Assembly: GCF_000219605.1 (NCBI RefSeq) | Contig: NC_015740.1 | Location: 3,596,001-3,660,000 of the forward strand | Source of the DNA: Stutzerimonas stutzeri | GTDB lineage: Bacteria > Pseudomonadota > Gammaproteobacteria > Pseudomonadales > Pseudomonadaceae | Direction: 5' to 3' | Length of the DNA: 64,000 bases | Shown: one piece after another, positions 1 through 14,264 of the stretch | Position numbering within the stretch: the stretch's first letter is position 1 | Layout: each line of letters opens with the position of its first letter | Translations under genes and position numbers: made by a program | Notes under the pieces: model-generated | Seen by the model: only the letters and a program-made list of their open reading frames with translations | The model's database searches: none | What the model was told of the DNA's origin: nothing

Positions 1-525
1 GAAAGTCTCGCGGGCAATGATGTCTTCACGGGCCAGCAGGGCCTCGGCGTTGTTACCGAGGTCGACGATGACGCTGTCACGAGTGACCTTCTTCACCGTA
101 CCGGAAATGATCTCGCCGACGCGGTCGCGATAGGCCTCAACGACCTGTGCGCGCTCGGCCTCGCGCACCTTCTGCACGATGACCTGCTTGGCGGTCTGCG
201 CCGCGATCCGGCCGAACTCGATGGACTCGATCTTTTCTTCGAACACGTCACCGAGCTTGGCGTCCGGATTGCGTTCCTGAGCCTGATCGAGCGCCAGCTG
301 GTGAGCCGGGTCCTCGAAGTGCTCATCGTCGACGACCGTCCAACGACGGAAGGTTTCGTAGCTGCCGTTGTGGCGATTGATTTCCACACGCAGATCAACA
401 TCGTCCTCGTAGCGCTTCTTGGTAGCCGTGGCCAACGCCAGCTCCAGCGCCTCGAAAATCACACTTGCCGGTACGCCCTTTTCATTGGACACCGACTCCA
501 CAACCAGCAGTACTTCTTTGCTCAT
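1..525 (-). CDS. nusA: Transcription termination/antitermination factor NusA, N-terminal part
   Basis: NusA binds RNA polymerase and modulates pausing, termination and antitermination. The 175 visible codons start at ATG 525 (MSKEVLLVVESVSNEKG) and cover the RNA-polymerase-binding N-terminal domain. The S1 RNA-binding domain begins near residue 135 (GEIISGTVKKVTRDSVIV). The KH domains lie beyond base 1. The gene follows rimP on the same strand, the usual rimP-nusA-infB operon order. Identification is firm; the gene is cut only by the window edge. Confidence 0.97.
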   Translation of the reverse strand, partial: MSKEVLLVVESVSNEKGVPASVIFEALELALATATKKRYEDDVDLRVEINRHNGSYETFRRWTVVDDEHFEDPAHQLALDQAQERNPDAKLGDVFEEKIESIEFGRIAAQTAKQVIVQKVREAERAQVVEAYRDRVGEIISGTVKKVTRDSVIVDLGNNAEALLAREDIIARETF

Positions 526-572
526 CGTACGCCTCGCCTTTCGCAATCCATTGGGGTCCGCGGGATCCGCTC

Positions 573-1031
573 TCAGTCAAAACGGGGAATTATGTTGGCC
601 TTATCGATCATGTCGATCGGCAGCAGGTATTCATGGTCATCCACCAGCACCACGACATCCTGCTCTTCCACCCCACGGAGAAGACCCTGGAAATTGCGCC
701 TGCCCTCGAAGGGCGAGCGCAGCTTAATTTTTACCTGATCACCGACATGGGCCACGTACTGTTCAATGGTGAACAGGGGCCTATCCATACCGGGAGAAGA
801 AACCTCAAGGGTGTAGTCCACGCTGATCGGATCTTCCACATCGAGCACGCCACTCAGCTGACGACTCACCTTCTCGCAATCGTCGATGAGAATGCCGTTG
901 GCATGATCGATATAGACTCGCAGCAGTGAATGCCGCCCCTGGGAAATGAACTCAATGCCCCAGCACTGATAGCCAAGCGCCTCAACCACCGGGGCCAACA
1001 AGGCCTGCAACTGTTCTAGCTTGCTCGACAT
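573..1031 (-). CDS. rimP: Ribosome maturation factor RimP
   Basis: RimP assists late 30S subunit maturation in the cytoplasm. The product is 152 aa, normal for the family, and carries the signature [12 protein letters not shown] in the middle and an SH3-like C-terminal half. I start at ATG 1031 ([14 protein letters not shown]), because the upstream in-frame extension is not typical of RimP. It is the first protein gene before nusA, 47 nt away, and probably shares its transcript. Confidence 0.95.
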   Translation of the reverse strand: MSSKLEQLQALLAPVVEALGYQCWGIEFISQGRHSLLRVYIDHANGILIDDCEKVSRQLSGVLDVEDPISVDYTLEVSSPGMDRPLFTIEQYVAHVGDQVKIKLRSPFEGRRNFQGLLRGVEEQDVVVLVDDHEYLLPIDMIDKANIIPRFD

Positions 1032-1126
1032 CGAAGTCCCTCGCGCATGCTGTACAAATGAAAAATGGGCGAAACGCCCATCCCTTTTGACCGCCTGTAA
1101 ATGCCGGCGACCTGGCCTCAAGCTAA

Positions 1127-1152
1127 TAAAAAGCCCCTGTACAGGGGCTCTT
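1127..1152 (-). terminator. Rho-independent terminator or attenuator after tRNA-fMet
   Basis: The perfect palindrome AGCCCCTGTACAGGGGCT at 1132-1149 is followed, reading the minus strand, by a T-rich stretch (CTTTTTATTA). It sits between the 3' end of the tRNA-fMet gene and rimP. It would terminate the tRNA transcript or attenuate read-through into rimP-nusA. Confidence 0.75.
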
Positions 1153-1159
1153 TATCGAC

Positions 1160-1236
<77 letters not shown>

Positions 1237-1304
1237 TCAAACTGGGCACGAATTATACGACCCGCGACCAACACCGGTCAACCGAAACCCTTAAACACAA
1301 GAAA

Positions 1305-1321
1305 GCCCGCACTAGGCGGGC
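1305..1321 (-). terminator. Terminator after tRNA-Leu
   Basis: The hairpin GCCCGC / loop of 5 / GCGGGC on the minus strand is followed by TTTC. It lies between tRNA-Leu and tRNA-fMet. The short T-run makes it a modest terminator. Confidence 0.55.
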
Positions 1322-1330
1322 CTGCTTGTT

Positions 1331-1416
1331 TGGTACCGAGGAGGGGACTCGAACCCCTACAGCCTATGGCCACTACCACCTCAAGGTAGCGTGTCTACCA
1401 ATTCCACCACCTCGGC
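1331..1416 (-). tRNA. tRNA-Leu (anticodon GAG)
   Basis: An 86-nt class II tRNA on the minus strand: GCCGAGG acceptor stem, anticodon loop TTGAGGT giving GAG, a long variable arm, GGTTCGAGTCC T-arm and encoded CCA. It follows secG by 7 nt and is probably cut from the same transcript. Confidence 0.97.
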
Positions 1417-1423
1417 AAAAACC

Positions 1424-1807
1424 TTATTGCCCTTCTTCCACCTCAGGCAGATCACCTGCAGTATCCGCCGGCTTGCGCTGCTCGAGCACAGGCACATCCT
1501 CAACCGCTGGCTTGCTGGCCGGCACTTCCAGCACAGCTGGATCCGGCAGCCCCGCCTGGGACAACTGATCAGCTTGCTGCTTGGCGAAAAAGGCCAGACC
1601 CAGGCTGGTCAGAAAAAAAACGCCGGCAAGTATAGCAGTAAACCGACTCAGAAAGGTAGCAGAACCTTGGCTTCCGAAAACAGTTGCCGAAGCACCCGAA
1701 CCGAAAGACGCACCAGCGTCCGCACCCTTGCCCTGCTGCAGCAGCACCAGCGCAACCACACCAAGAGCAACCAGCAGATGCACCACAATCACAACAGTCT
1801 GCAACAT
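1424..1807 (-). CDS. secG: Preprotein translocase subunit SecG
   Basis: SecG is the small accessory subunit of the SecYEG inner-membrane channel. The 127-aa product starts at ATG 1807 ([15 protein letters not shown]). It has two hydrophobic segments, near residues 3-22 and 52-72, separated by the Gly/Ala-rich cytoplasmic loop typical of SecG ([17 protein letters not shown]). The C-terminal tail is acidic and Pro-rich, as in pseudomonads. It lies 4 nt after tpiA, which implies co-transcription. Confidence 0.95.
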   Translation of the reverse strand: MLQTVVIVVHLLVALGVVALVLLQQGKGADAGASFGSGASATVFGSQGSATFLSRFTAILAGVFFLTSLGLAFFAKQQADQLSQAGLPDPAVLEVPASKPAVEDVPVLEQRKPADTAGDLPEVEEGQ

Positions 1808-1811
1808 CTGT

Positions 1812-2567
1812 TCAGTTCCCCGCGGCGCGACAGATCGCACCGAATTCATCCGCTTTCAGAGAGGCTCCACCAACCAGCCCCCCATCAATATCCGCCATGG
1901 CGAACAGCTCAGCGGCATTGTCCGCCTTCACGCTGCCACCATACAGCAGCCTTACACCTTCGGCGACGCGACGATCGCTGCGTGCCAGTTGATCGCGAAT
2001 GGCGGCATGCACCTCTTGCGCCTGCTCAGGCGTAGCCGTCAAGCCAGACCCGATGGCCCAGACGGGCTCATACGCAATCACTGCAGACTGGAACGCCTCG
2101 ACACCTTGATCATCGAGAACCCGCCCCAACTGCCGCGCCACCACTTCCAGCGTTCTTCCAGCCTCGCGCTCCTCGAGCGTCTCACCGAGGCACAGCACAG
2201 GCTTCAAACCGCCCGCCTGAGCTGCCGCAAATTTCTGGCTGACCACCTCGTCCGTCTCACCCAATACCAGGCGGCGCTCAGAGTGCCCAACCAATACCCA
2301 CTCACAACCGAGATCAACCAACTGGTCGGCCGAAACCTCGCCAGTCAGCGCCCCGAAACCCGACTGCAAGGCACAATCCTGAGCACCGACGGAAACTTGC
2401 GCCCCATCGACAACATCCAGGACCTGACTGACATGCACAAAGGAGGGAAACACCGCAATCTCAACCGCTGCAGGCAGTGCCTGACGCTGAAAAGACTCGA
2501 TCAGCTCTGCGACGCTAGCGCGGGTACCGTTCATTTTCCAGTTACCAGCTACCATGGGGCGACGCAT
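1812..2567 (-). CDS. tpiA: Triosephosphate isomerase
   Basis: TpiA interconverts glyceraldehyde-3-phosphate and dihydroxyacetone phosphate in glycolysis and gluconeogenesis. The 251-aa product has the catalytic Lys in GNWKMNG (K11), the electrophilic His in VGHSERR, the catalytic Glu in [11 protein letters not shown] and the phosphate-binding YGGSVK. The length is normal. It lies between glmM and secG in the conserved pseudomonad order. Confidence 0.98.
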   Translation of the reverse strand: MRRPMVAGNWKMNGTRASVAELIESFQRQALPAAVEIAVFPSFVHVSQVLDVVDGAQVSVGAQDCALQSGFGALTGEVSADQLVDLGCEWVLVGHSERRLVLGETDEVVSQKFAAAQAGGLKPVLCLGETLEEREAGRTLEVVARQLGRVLDDQGVEAFQSAVIAYEPVWAIGSGLTATPEQAQEVHAAIRDQLARSDRRVAEGVRLLYGGSVKADNAAELFAMADIDGGLVGGASLKADEFGAICRAAGN

Positions 2568-2632
2568 GCTTTACCTCATCGGTCAAAGTGGGCGCAGATG
2601 TTACTCAACGACTGCGCCCCTGGCAAGCGCGT

Positions 2633-3970
2633 TCACGCACAAACTTCGGTAACGACCTTGGCCAGCTCTTCCGCCATGCCGCGCACCTGTATTTCGTCGT
2701 CACCCTCAACCATTACCCGCACCAGCGGCTCGGTGCCGGACTTGCGCAGCAACACGCGTCCGCGCCCACCCATGCGCTCTGTGACGCTGTCGCAGGCAGC
2801 CTTGACGCTGGGATGCGCGATCGGATCTCTATCGCCGGAGAAGCGCACATTGATCAGCACCTGCGGACACTTGTGCCACGCCAGACGCTCCTGAGCGAGG
2901 GTCTGGCCACGCCGGCGCAGCGCCAGGACTACTTGCAAGGCCGCGATGATCGCGTCGCCAGTAGTGGTGTGCTGGGCGCAGACGATGTGTCCCGAATTCT
3001 CGCCACCGAGAACCCACCCCTTATCCAGCATCTCGGCAATCACGTAACGATCACCCACCTTGGCCCGGCAGAACGGAATCTCGCGCGCCTTAAGGGCGAG
3101 CTCGAGCCCGAGGTTGCTCATCAGGGTACCGACGACTCCGCCGGTCAAGCGTTCGCGTTCCTGCAGATCGGTCGCGATGATGTAGAGCAACTCGTCACCA
3201 TCAACGACCGCACCGGTATGGTCGACCATCATCACCCGATCGCCATCTCCGTCAAAGGCGATCCCGAGATCAGCCCCATGCTCCACCACCGCCTTTTGCA
3301 ACTGGCCAACATGGGTGGAGCCGACATCGGCATTGATGTTCAGCCCGTCCGGCTGCGCGCCGATCACTACAACCTCGGCTCCCAGCTCGCGAAATACGCT
3401 GGGCGCTACCTTGTATGTAGCACCATGGGCGCAATCGATGACCAGCTTGAGCCCGGAGAAGTCGGTACTGGTCGGCACGCTGCTCTTGCAGAACTCGATG
3501 TAGCGACCGGCCGCATCGTTGATCCGCGATGCCTTTCCCAGCTGTGCCGACTCGACCACAGTCATCGGCGTATCGATCAGCTCCTCGATCATCAGCTCGA
3601 CCTCGTCGGGAAGCTTGGTTCCGCGACCGGAAAAGAACTTGATGCCGTTGTCGTGATGGGGATTATGCGAGGCGCTGATGACGATGCCGGCCTCGGCATG
3701 GAAGGTACGCGTCAGGTAAGCAACCGCTGGCGTCGGCATCGGCCCCAGCAGCAACACATCGGCGCCCGCAGCCGACAGCCCCGCCTGCAGCGCCGACTCG
3801 AACATGTAGCCCGAAATACGGGTGTCCTTGCCGATCAGGATGCGGCACTTGCCCTGCTTGCGGAAGGCCATGCCTGCCGCCCAGCCCAGCTTGAGCATGA
3901 AATCCGGGGTAATAGGCGCTTGCCCAACATGTCCGCGAATGCCGTCGGTGCCGAAATACTTTCTAGTCAT
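2633..3970 (-). CDS. glmM: Phosphoglucosamine mutase
   Basis: GlmM converts glucosamine-6-phosphate to glucosamine-1-phosphate for UDP-GlcNAc, and so for peptidoglycan and LPS. The 445-aa protein shows YFGTDGIRG at the N-terminus, the phosphoserine loop [12 protein letters not shown], the metal loop FDGDGDR and the sugar-phosphate loop [12 protein letters not shown]. It is separated from folP by only 10 nt, the usual folP-glmM pairing. Confidence 0.98.
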
Positions 3971-3980
3971 GGTGTCTTCC

Positions 3981-4832
3981 CTACTCTGCCGCCTGCACTG
4001 CAGCGATCATTCGAATTACGTCAACCGTCTCGGCCACATCGTGCACCCGCACGATCTGCGCCCCCTTGCTGACGGCCAGGGCCGCCAGCGCAAGGCTGCC
4101 ATACAGCCGCTCACCCACCGGACGCCCCAGCACGCCACCGATCATGCTCTTGCGCGACACGCCCACCAGCAGCGGACGCCCCAGCCGGTGAAGCTTTTCC
4201 ATATGCTTGAACAGCACGAGGTTGTGATTCAGCGTCTTGGCAAAGCCGAACCCCGGATCAAGCACGATGCGCTCTGCCGGAATGCCTGCCGCTGCGCACG
4301 CCGCCATTCGCTCACCTAGGAACGACGCAACTTCCGCAGTGATATCGTCGTAGCGCGGATCGTCCTGCATATCCCCGGGCTCGCCGCGCATGTGCATGAG
4401 ACAGACCGGCAAACCGGTGTCGGCCGCTGCATCCAATGCACCATCGCGTCGTAGCGAGCGCACGTCGTTGATCAAACCGGCGCCGAGCCGCGCGCACTCG
4501 CGGATCACCGCAGGCGTTGAGGTGTCCACCGAGATCACGACATCCAGCTCGCCGGCAATGGCCTCGACAATGGGGGCGACCCGCTCCAGCTCCTCGGTCG
4601 GCGAAACTGAACGCGCGCCCGGACGGGTCGACTCCCCCCCCACATCGATCAGCGTAGCCCCTGCTGCAACCATCGCCTGGGCGTGCCGCAATGCCGCATC
4701 GCGCTCGGCGAAGCGACCACCATCGGAAAAGGAATCGGGGGTGACATTGAGAATCCCCATGACATGGGGACGGGAAAGATCGAGGGCTCGACTGCCGCAG
4801 ACCAGTCGAGCAGGTGAAGACGAGTTGTTCAT
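3981..4832 (-). CDS. folP: Dihydropteroate synthase
   Basis: FolP condenses p-aminobenzoate with the pterin pyrophosphate in folate synthesis and is the sulfonamide target. The 283-aa TIM-barrel protein carries [34 protein letters not shown] and VGVSRKS. ATG 4832 has an AAGG ribosome site seven bases upstream. It sits between ftsH and glmM, as in other proteobacteria. Confidence 0.98.
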
Positions 4833-4922
4833 TCACGAGCCTTGTACGTTCAGGCCGGACGCCCTGGGCAGGCGATCCACGCCAGCTGCACCACCATGGC
4901 ACAACGGGGTGGACAATTTACA

Positions 4923-4952
4923 CCAGAAGGGGCGCCTATGCGCCCCTTCTGG
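4923..4952 (-). terminator. Strong stem-loop between ftsH and folP
   Basis: Perfect 13-bp arms (CCAGAAGGGGCGC and its complement) enclose a 4-nt loop. There is no long T-run on either strand, so it may be an RNA-processing or stabilising hairpin rather than a full terminator. It occupies the 168-nt gap between ftsH and folP. Confidence 0.5.
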
Positions 4953-5000
4953 ATACAGCCTTTTGACAGCCGACCGATGAATGTTCGGTCGACGCTACCC

Positions 5001-6914
5001 TCAATGCTCCCCGGCGGGACCACCAATCGGCGTCTGCGGACGATTGTCATCCGGCACGGCCGGCGTCCCGGACGTGCCGGTACCGCCACCTTCCCAGTCA
5101 CGCGGTTTGCGCGGTGGACGGCCCGCCATGATGTCGTCGATCTGCGGTGCATCGATGGTTTCGTACTTCATGAGTGCTTCGGCCATCATGTCCAGCTTGT
5201 CGCGGTTCTCGGTGAGTATCTGCTTGGCGGTGCCATAGCAGTGATCGATGATGCTGCGCACCTCTTCATCGATCAGCTTGGCGGTCTCGCCGGAAACGTT
5301 GGCGTGCTGACTGCCAGCGCTGCGACCGAGGAAGACCTCACCCTCCTCTTCGGCATACATCAGCGGGCCAAGCTTCTCCGACAAGCCCCACTTGGTCACC
5401 ATGTTCCGCGCCAACTGAGTCGCGCGCATGATGTCGTTGGAAGCGCCAGTGGTGACGCCTTCGAAACCCAAGGTCATTTCCTCCGCGATTCGACCACCAA
5501 ACAGCGAGCAGATCTGACTGATCAGTGCGCGTTTCGACAGGCTGTAGCGATCCTCTTCCGGCAGGAACATGGTGACACCCAGCGCCCGCCCGCGAGGAAT
5601 GATGGAAACCTTGTAGACCGGGTCATGCTCGGGCACCACGCGCCCGACGATGGCGTGCCCAGCCTCGTGATACGCGGTATTGAGCTTCTCTTTCTCGGAC
5701 ATGACCATGGACTTGCGCTCGGCGCCCATCATGATCTTGTCCTTGGCCAGTTCGAACTCGCGCATTTCGACGATACGCTTGTTGGCCCGCGCAGCGAACA
5801 GGGACGCCTCGTTGACCAGGTTGGCCAGGTCCGCACCGGAGAAACCCGGCGTACCGCGGGCGATGACCGCCGGCTCGACGTTCTCGCTGACCGGCACCTT
5901 GCGCATGTGCACCTTGAGAATCTGCTCGCGACCGCGGATGTCCGGCAAGCCTACGACCACCTGCCGGTCGAAGCGGCCCGGACGCAGCAGCGCCGGATCG
6001 AGCACGTCGGGACGGTTGGTGGCCGCGATGACGATGATGCCATCGTTCATCTCGAAGCCATCCATCTCCACCAGCAACTGGTTGAGGGTCTGCTCGCGCT
6101 CGTCGTGCCCGCCGCCGAGGCCGGCACCACGATGACGACCGACCGCGTCGATCTCGTCGATGAAGATGATGCAAGGCGCGTGCTTCTTGGCCTGTTCGAA
6201 CATGTCGCGGACCCGGCTGGCGCCGACACCGACGAACATCTCGACGAAATCCGAACCCGAGATAGTGAAGAACGGCACCTTCGCCTCACCGGCAATCGCC
6301 TTGGCCAGCAGCGTCTTACCAGTACCGGGCGGACCGACCATCAGCACGCCACGCGGAATACGGCCACCGAGACGCTGGAACTTACCCGGGTCGCGGAGAA
6401 ACTCCACCAGCTCATGCACTTCTTCCTTGGCCTCGTCGCAACCGGCGACGTCAGCGAAGGTGGTCTTGACCTGATCCTCGGAGAGCAGGCGAGCCTTGCT
6501 CTTGCCGAAGCTCATAGGCCCGCCCTTGCCGCCGGCACCGCCCTGCATCTGCCGCATGAAGAACATGAACACGGCGATGATCACCAGGATCGGGAAGCTG
6601 GCCACCAGCAGCTGCGTCCAGATGCTCTGCTGCTCAGGCTGCTTGCCCTCGATCAGCACATTGTTGTCGAGCAGATCGCCGATCAGGCCGTTGTCCTGGA
6701 TCGCAGGGCGAATGGTCTTGAAGGTGTCGCCGTCGCTACGCTTGCCGATGATGACAAAACCATCAACGGTCACGCGCTCCACGCGCCCCTCCTTGACCTG
6801 CTCAAGGAAGTCCGAGTAGTTCAGCGTCTGCGGCTCGCTCGGGCTGGAGAAGTTGTTCATCACCGTGACCAGGACGGCGGCGATGATCAGCCACAGGATC
6901 AGGTTTTTTGCCAT
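5001..6914 (-). CDS. ftsH: ATP-dependent zinc metalloprotease FtsH
   Basis: FtsH is the membrane-anchored AAA+ protease that degrades unassembled membrane proteins and regulators such as sigma-32 and LpxC. The 637-aa protein starts at ATG 6914 ([15 protein letters not shown]). It has two N-terminal membrane segments (about 4-23 and 100-118), Walker A GPPGTGKT, Walker [12 protein letters not shown] and the zinc motif HEAGH near residue 414. The C-terminus is Gly/Pro-rich. In pseudomonads rlmE normally precedes it; that gene is absent here. Confidence 0.98.
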   Translation of the reverse strand: MAKNLILWLIIAAVLVTVMNNFSSPSEPQTLNYSDFLEQVKEGRVERVTVDGFVIIGKRSDGDTFKTIRPAIQDNGLIGDLLDNNVLIEGKQPEQQSIWTQLLVASFPILVIIAVFMFFMRQMQGGAGGKGGPMSFGKSKARLLSEDQVKTTFADVAGCDEAKEEVHELVEFLRDPGKFQRLGGRIPRGVLMVGPPGTGKTLLAKAIAGEAKVPFFTISGSDFVEMFVGVGASRVRDMFEQAKKHAPCIIFIDEIDAVGRHRGAGLGGGHDEREQTLNQLLVEMDGFEMNDGIIVIAATNRPDVLDPALLRPGRFDRQVVVGLPDIRGREQILKVHMRKVPVSENVEPAVIARGTPGFSGADLANLVNEASLFAARANKRIVEMREFELAKDKIMMGAERKSMVMSEKEKLNTAYHEAGHAIVGRVVPEHDPVYKVSIIPRGRALGVTMFLPEEDRYSLSKRALISQICSLFGGRIAEEMTLGFEGVTTGASNDIMRATQLARNMVTKWGLSEKLGPLMYAEEEGEVFLGRSAGSQHANVSGETAKLIDEEVRSIIDHCYGTAKQILTENRDKLDMMAEALMKYETIDAPQIDDIMAGRPPRKPRDWEGGGTGTSGTPAVPDDNRPQTPIGGPAGEH

Positions 6915-7528
6915 GTCGTTCAAATTAACTACCCTCTGGAGCAAACCCGTGTCCGCGGGCCCGCATGACGGCCGGTTGGTTGCTCGGCCTAACTTACTAC
7001 ACAACGCACTGGAACAGGCAGTCGGTCTGTAACCCTATGAAACAGCCTAGTCCTTGCCGTACGGGGCCGTCCATCGGCCGACGCCCGCATTAATAGACCG
7101 CCAAACCGGCCTTTTCGCACAAACGGGTCTGTTCGTCCGGCGTACCCGTAAAGCCACGGACAAGCAGATATTGCGCACTGGAGCGGTGGCGAGACCACCG
7201 GGGCTTTGCTTGTCTGCATGCTCTCGAACGCCTGCCGCAACGCTTTCAGGTACGCATTGAGCCCTCATCCTGAAATATCTTGATCAAAAAAACCGAGCCG
7301 AATGCAGTATCCGGAGACCGAATCGCGCGCCGTTTCGCAGAAAGCACTGCGTCACAACTGGCTGGCAGTCCACACAGCTCTCATATTGGGGCTGCGTTTG
7401 CGATCACAAGGTTCCACCATGACAGACTGGCTACACAGTCTGCCAAACCGATCGCTCACTGTGCGGCCTTGCACCTCTCGGTTACACTAACCGCCGTTTT
7501 TCAAGGGTTCTGACGCAAGGGTCGAAAT
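6915..7528. other. 614-bp intergenic stretch where rlmE is expected
   Basis: This gap lies between divergent ftsH and yhbY. Only short, non-overlapping ORFs without recognisable motifs occur, on either strand. It contains a nested stem-loop (outer arms GACAAGCA 7159-7166 and TGCTTGTC 7207-7214; inner arms 7184-7189 and 7195-7200). It must also hold the promoters for ftsH and yhbY. No RlmE (FtsJ) sequence such as its SAM-binding DLGAAPGGW motif was seen in any frame. Confidence 0.6.
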
Positions 7529-7840
7529 ATGCCGCTCACCAACGAGCAGAAGAAACAGTACAAGTCCATCGGCCATCATCTGAAACCGGTGCTGATCGTT
7601 GCCGAAAACGGGCTGACCGAAGGCGTTCAAGCCGAACTGGAGCGAGCCCTGAACGATCACGAACTGATCAAGGTCCAGTTCCGCCTTACCGAGCGCGAAG
7701 ATCGCCGCGCCCTGATGGAAGAGCTGTGCGCAATCGGAAAATGCGAACTGGTGCAGACCATCGGCAAAATGGCGCTGGTCTATCGCAGGAATCCGAAGCC
7801 GAACAAACAGCTGTCGAACATCCATCGCTTCCAGGCGTGA
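7529..7840 (+). CDS. yhbY: YhbY-family RNA-binding protein (CRM domain)
   Basis: A 103-aa single CRM-domain protein associated with 50S subunit assembly in related bacteria. It shows the family core (GHHLKPVLIVAENGL, LNDHELIKVQ) and a basic C-terminus. A CAAGGG ribosome site precedes ATG 7529. It is divergent from ftsH, as expected in this group, but without rlmE between them. Confidence 0.93.
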   Translation: MPLTNEQKKQYKSIGHHLKPVLIVAENGLTEGVQAELERALNDHELIKVQFRLTEREDRRALMEELCAIGKCELVQTIGKMALVYRRNPKPNKQLSNIHRFQA

Positions 7841-7847
7841 AACCGCT

Positions 7848-7865
7848 GCGGCAGCAGTCTGCCGC
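7848..7865. terminator. Stem-loop between convergent yhbY and DUF4149 gene
   Basis: GCGGCAG / 4-nt loop / CTGCCGC. It lies between the two converging genes, but neither strand has a T-run. A weak terminator or REP-like hairpin. Confidence 0.35.
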
Positions 7866-7871
7866 CGTCAG

Positions 7872-8303
7872 TCATTGCTCTCGCCCGGGAACGGGCTGCA
7901 ATACCAGCATCAAACCGCCCAGCGCCATCGCCAGAACACTGAAACTGGCCCAGTAGATGGACTCGAACCAGCCGGCATTCATCAAAAGATGAGTGCCGGC
8001 CAGGGCCATCACCGCCAGCAGCAGCTGCCCCCGCACATCGCGCCACAAACCGCGAAGACCGACAGACTGGACCAGCACCAGCGCCTGCAGCGCCGCGCAG
8101 AACGCGGCGAAGCCGACCATCAGAGGACGCAGACTCCCGGCGACTTCCTCGACCAGCAGCGGTGCCAGGCCGATCCGGCCGAGCGCAGGCAGCACCAGAA
8201 ACTGCAGCAACCATAGGCCGCCGACCCAGAAGGTCTGGGTCAGCTGCCAGGTGATGAAGCCGGCGCGCGCGGGTTGCCGATCAGATATGGCGGACTTCGA
8301 CAA
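7872..8303 (-). CDS. DUF4149-like integral membrane protein
   Basis: A 143-aa protein with about four hydrophobic segments ([65 protein letters not shown]). It matches the small membrane protein found beside greA in pseudomonads. The function is unknown. No ATG is available at the start: the best candidate is TTG 8303, which overlaps the greA end by 23 nt. Translational coupling to greA is likely, but the exact start is uncertain. Confidence 0.75.
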   Translation of the reverse strand: MSKSAISDRQPARAGFITWQLTQTFWVGGLWLLQFLVLPALGRIGLAPLLVEEVAGSLRPLMVGFAAFCAALQALVLVQSVGLRGLWRDVRGQLLLAVMALAGTHLLMNAGWFESIYWASFSVLAMALGGLMLVLQPVPGREQ

Positions 8304-8753
8304 TCTCGTACTCGATCAGTCCGCTGGGCGTCTTGACCGCCACCACATCGCCTTCTTCCTTGCCGATCAGCGCACGCGCGATCGGTGAACTCACCGACAG
8401 CTTGCCCTGTTTGATATCGGCTTCGTCGTCACCGACGATCTGATAGGTCACCTGCTCGTCCGTCTCGACGTTGGCGATGTCCACGGTGGTACCGAAGATC
8501 ACCTTGCCGGTCGGTGCGATGCTGGCGATGTCGATGACCTGGGCATTCTGCAGGCGACCTTCGATGTCGCGGATGCGTGCCTCGACCATCCCCTGCTGCT
8601 CGCGCGCCGCGTGGTACTCGGCGTTCTCCTTGAGGTCACCCAGCTCACGCGCCTCGGCGATGGCCTGGGTGATCTGCGGGCGCAGCACGGTTTTCAGATG
8701 TTTGAGCTCTTCTTCCAGGGCGCGAGCGCCCTGGATGGTCATGGGGAATTTTG

Positions 8754-8757
<4 letters not shown>
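8281..8757 (-). CDS. greA: Transcription elongation factor GreA
   Basis: GreA rescues backtracked RNA polymerase by stimulating transcript cleavage. The 158-aa protein has the N-terminal coiled coil, whose acidic tip is in [16 protein letters not shown], and the C-terminal FKBP-like domain ([16 protein letters not shown]). Its ATG overlaps the carB TGA by 4 nt (ATGA type), so it is the downstream gene of the carAB transcript, as in other pseudomonads. Confidence 0.98.
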
Positions 8758-11975
<3,218 letters not shown>

Positions 11976-12011
11976 TTTCTTACTCTCGAATCCTTTGGTC
12001 AGTCGGCAGGC

Positions 12012-13160
12012 TTAGCGGCGCTTGGCCATGGCTTCGATGAAACGGTCGAACAGTGGCGCGACGTCGTGCGGGCCCGGGCTCGCCTCGGGATGGCCCTGGA
12101 AGCTGAAGGCCGATTTGTCGGTACGCTCGATGCCCTGCAGGGTGCCGTCGAACAGCGACTTGTGCGTGGCGCGCACATTGGCCGGCAGGCTGGCTTCGTC
12201 CACGGCGAAACCGTGGTTCTGACTGGTGATCATCACCACGCCGGTCTTCAGATCCTGCACCGGGTGGTTCGCACCGTGGTGACCGCTGGGCATCTTCACG
12301 GTCTTGGCGCCGGAGGCCAGGGCCAGCAGCTGGTGGCCGAGGCAGATGCCGAATACCGGAATGTCGGTTTCGAGGACTTCCTGAATCGCCTTGATCGCGT
12401 AGTCGCACGGCTCGGGGTCACCCGGGCCGTTGCCCAGGAAGATGCCGTCCGGATTCAGCGCCAGGGCTTCGCTGGCAGGCGTCTGCGCCGGCAGCACGGT
12501 GACGCGGCAACCGCGGGCGACCAGCATGCGCAGGATGTTGTACTTAATGCCGTAGTCGAAGGCGACGACATGGTAGGGCAGCTCGCTGGCCGGGATCTCG
12601 GCATGCGCGTCGTCCTTCAGGCACCAGACAGTGGAACGCCACTCGTAACGATCCTTGACGCTGACTTCCTTGGCCAGGTCCATGCCTTTGAGGCCGGGGA
12701 AGCTGCGCGCCAGCTCCAGCGCCTTCTCTTCGGTCGCGTCGGCGCCAGCCAGGATGCAGCCGTTCTGCGCACCCTTCTCGCGCAGGATACGGGTCAGACG
12801 ACGGGTATCGATGCCGGCGATGGCAACGGTGCCGTTGGCCTTGAGATAGTCGGGCAGTGATTGCTTGTTGCGCCAGTTGCTGGAAATCAACGGCAGGTCG
12901 CGAATGACCAGGCCAGCGGCCCAGACTTTCCAGGACTCGGCGTCTTCCGGCGTGGTGCCGGTGTTACCGACATGGGGATAGGTGAGGGTAACGATCTGCT
13001 TGGCGTAGGAGGGATCGGTGAGGATTTCCTGATAGCCGGTCATGGCGGTGTTGAACACCACCTCACCAATGGTTTGCCCATCGGCGCCGATGGATTCGCC
13101 GCGAAAGATGCTGCCATCGGCAAGGGCCAGAATGGCTGGCGTAAGGGCTGGCTTAGTCAA
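12012..13160 (-). CDS. carA: Carbamoyl-phosphate synthase small subunit
   Basis: CarA is the glutamine amidotransferase subunit. Of its 382 aa, the C-terminal half is a class I GATase with the nucleophile Cys in [12 protein letters not shown] and the His/Glu of the triad in [11 protein letters not shown]. The start is TTG 13160 with a strong GGGAGGTC ribosome site about 7 nt upstream. The dapB-carA-carB order is typical of pseudomonads. The small acetyltransferase gene sometimes found between carA and carB is absent. Confidence 0.98.
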   Translation of the reverse strand: MTKPALTPAILALADGSIFRGESIGADGQTIGEVVFNTAMTGYQEILTDPSYAKQIVTLTYPHVGNTGTTPEDAESWKVWAAGLVIRDLPLISSNWRNKQSLPDYLKANGTVAIAGIDTRRLTRILREKGAQNGCILAGADATEEKALELARSFPGLKGMDLAKEVSVKDRYEWRSTVWCLKDDAHAEIPASELPYHVVAFDYGIKYNILRMLVARGCRVTVLPAQTPASEALALNPDGIFLGNGPGDPEPCDYAIKAIQEVLETDIPVFGICLGHQLLALASGAKTVKMPSGHHGANHPVQDLKTGVVMITSQNHGFAVDEASLPANVRATHKSLFDGTLQGIERTDKSAFSFQGHPEASPGPHDVAPLFDRFIEAMAKRR

Positions 13161-13202
13161 GAGACCTCCCGTAGATCAAGGCTGGAGCAGACGCAGATTG
13201 TA

Positions 13203-13240
13203 AAAAAGCGGGATGACGTGTGAAGGTCATCCCGCTTTTT
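13203..13240. terminator. Bidirectional terminator between dapB and carA
   Basis: Arms AAAAAGCGGGATGAC (13203-13217) and its perfect complement (13226-13240) enclose an 8-nt loop. The A and T tracts make it functional in both directions. It ends the dnaK-dnaJ-dapB side before carA. Confidence 0.9.
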
Positions 13241-13376
13241 GTTTGATTCATTTCTGCGCAACTTTTAGTGGACACACTAAAGCGGGAAGCTTACACAAAA
13301 CCGCCTTTCCGGTCCAGCCGAAATAGCCGGCCAGCGCACCCGAACGGGGCACAGGGCAACCGGTGCGCGCAGCGAA

Positions 13377-14246
<870 letters not shown>

Positions 14247-14264
14247 TCAAGCCCTCAGTTCGAC

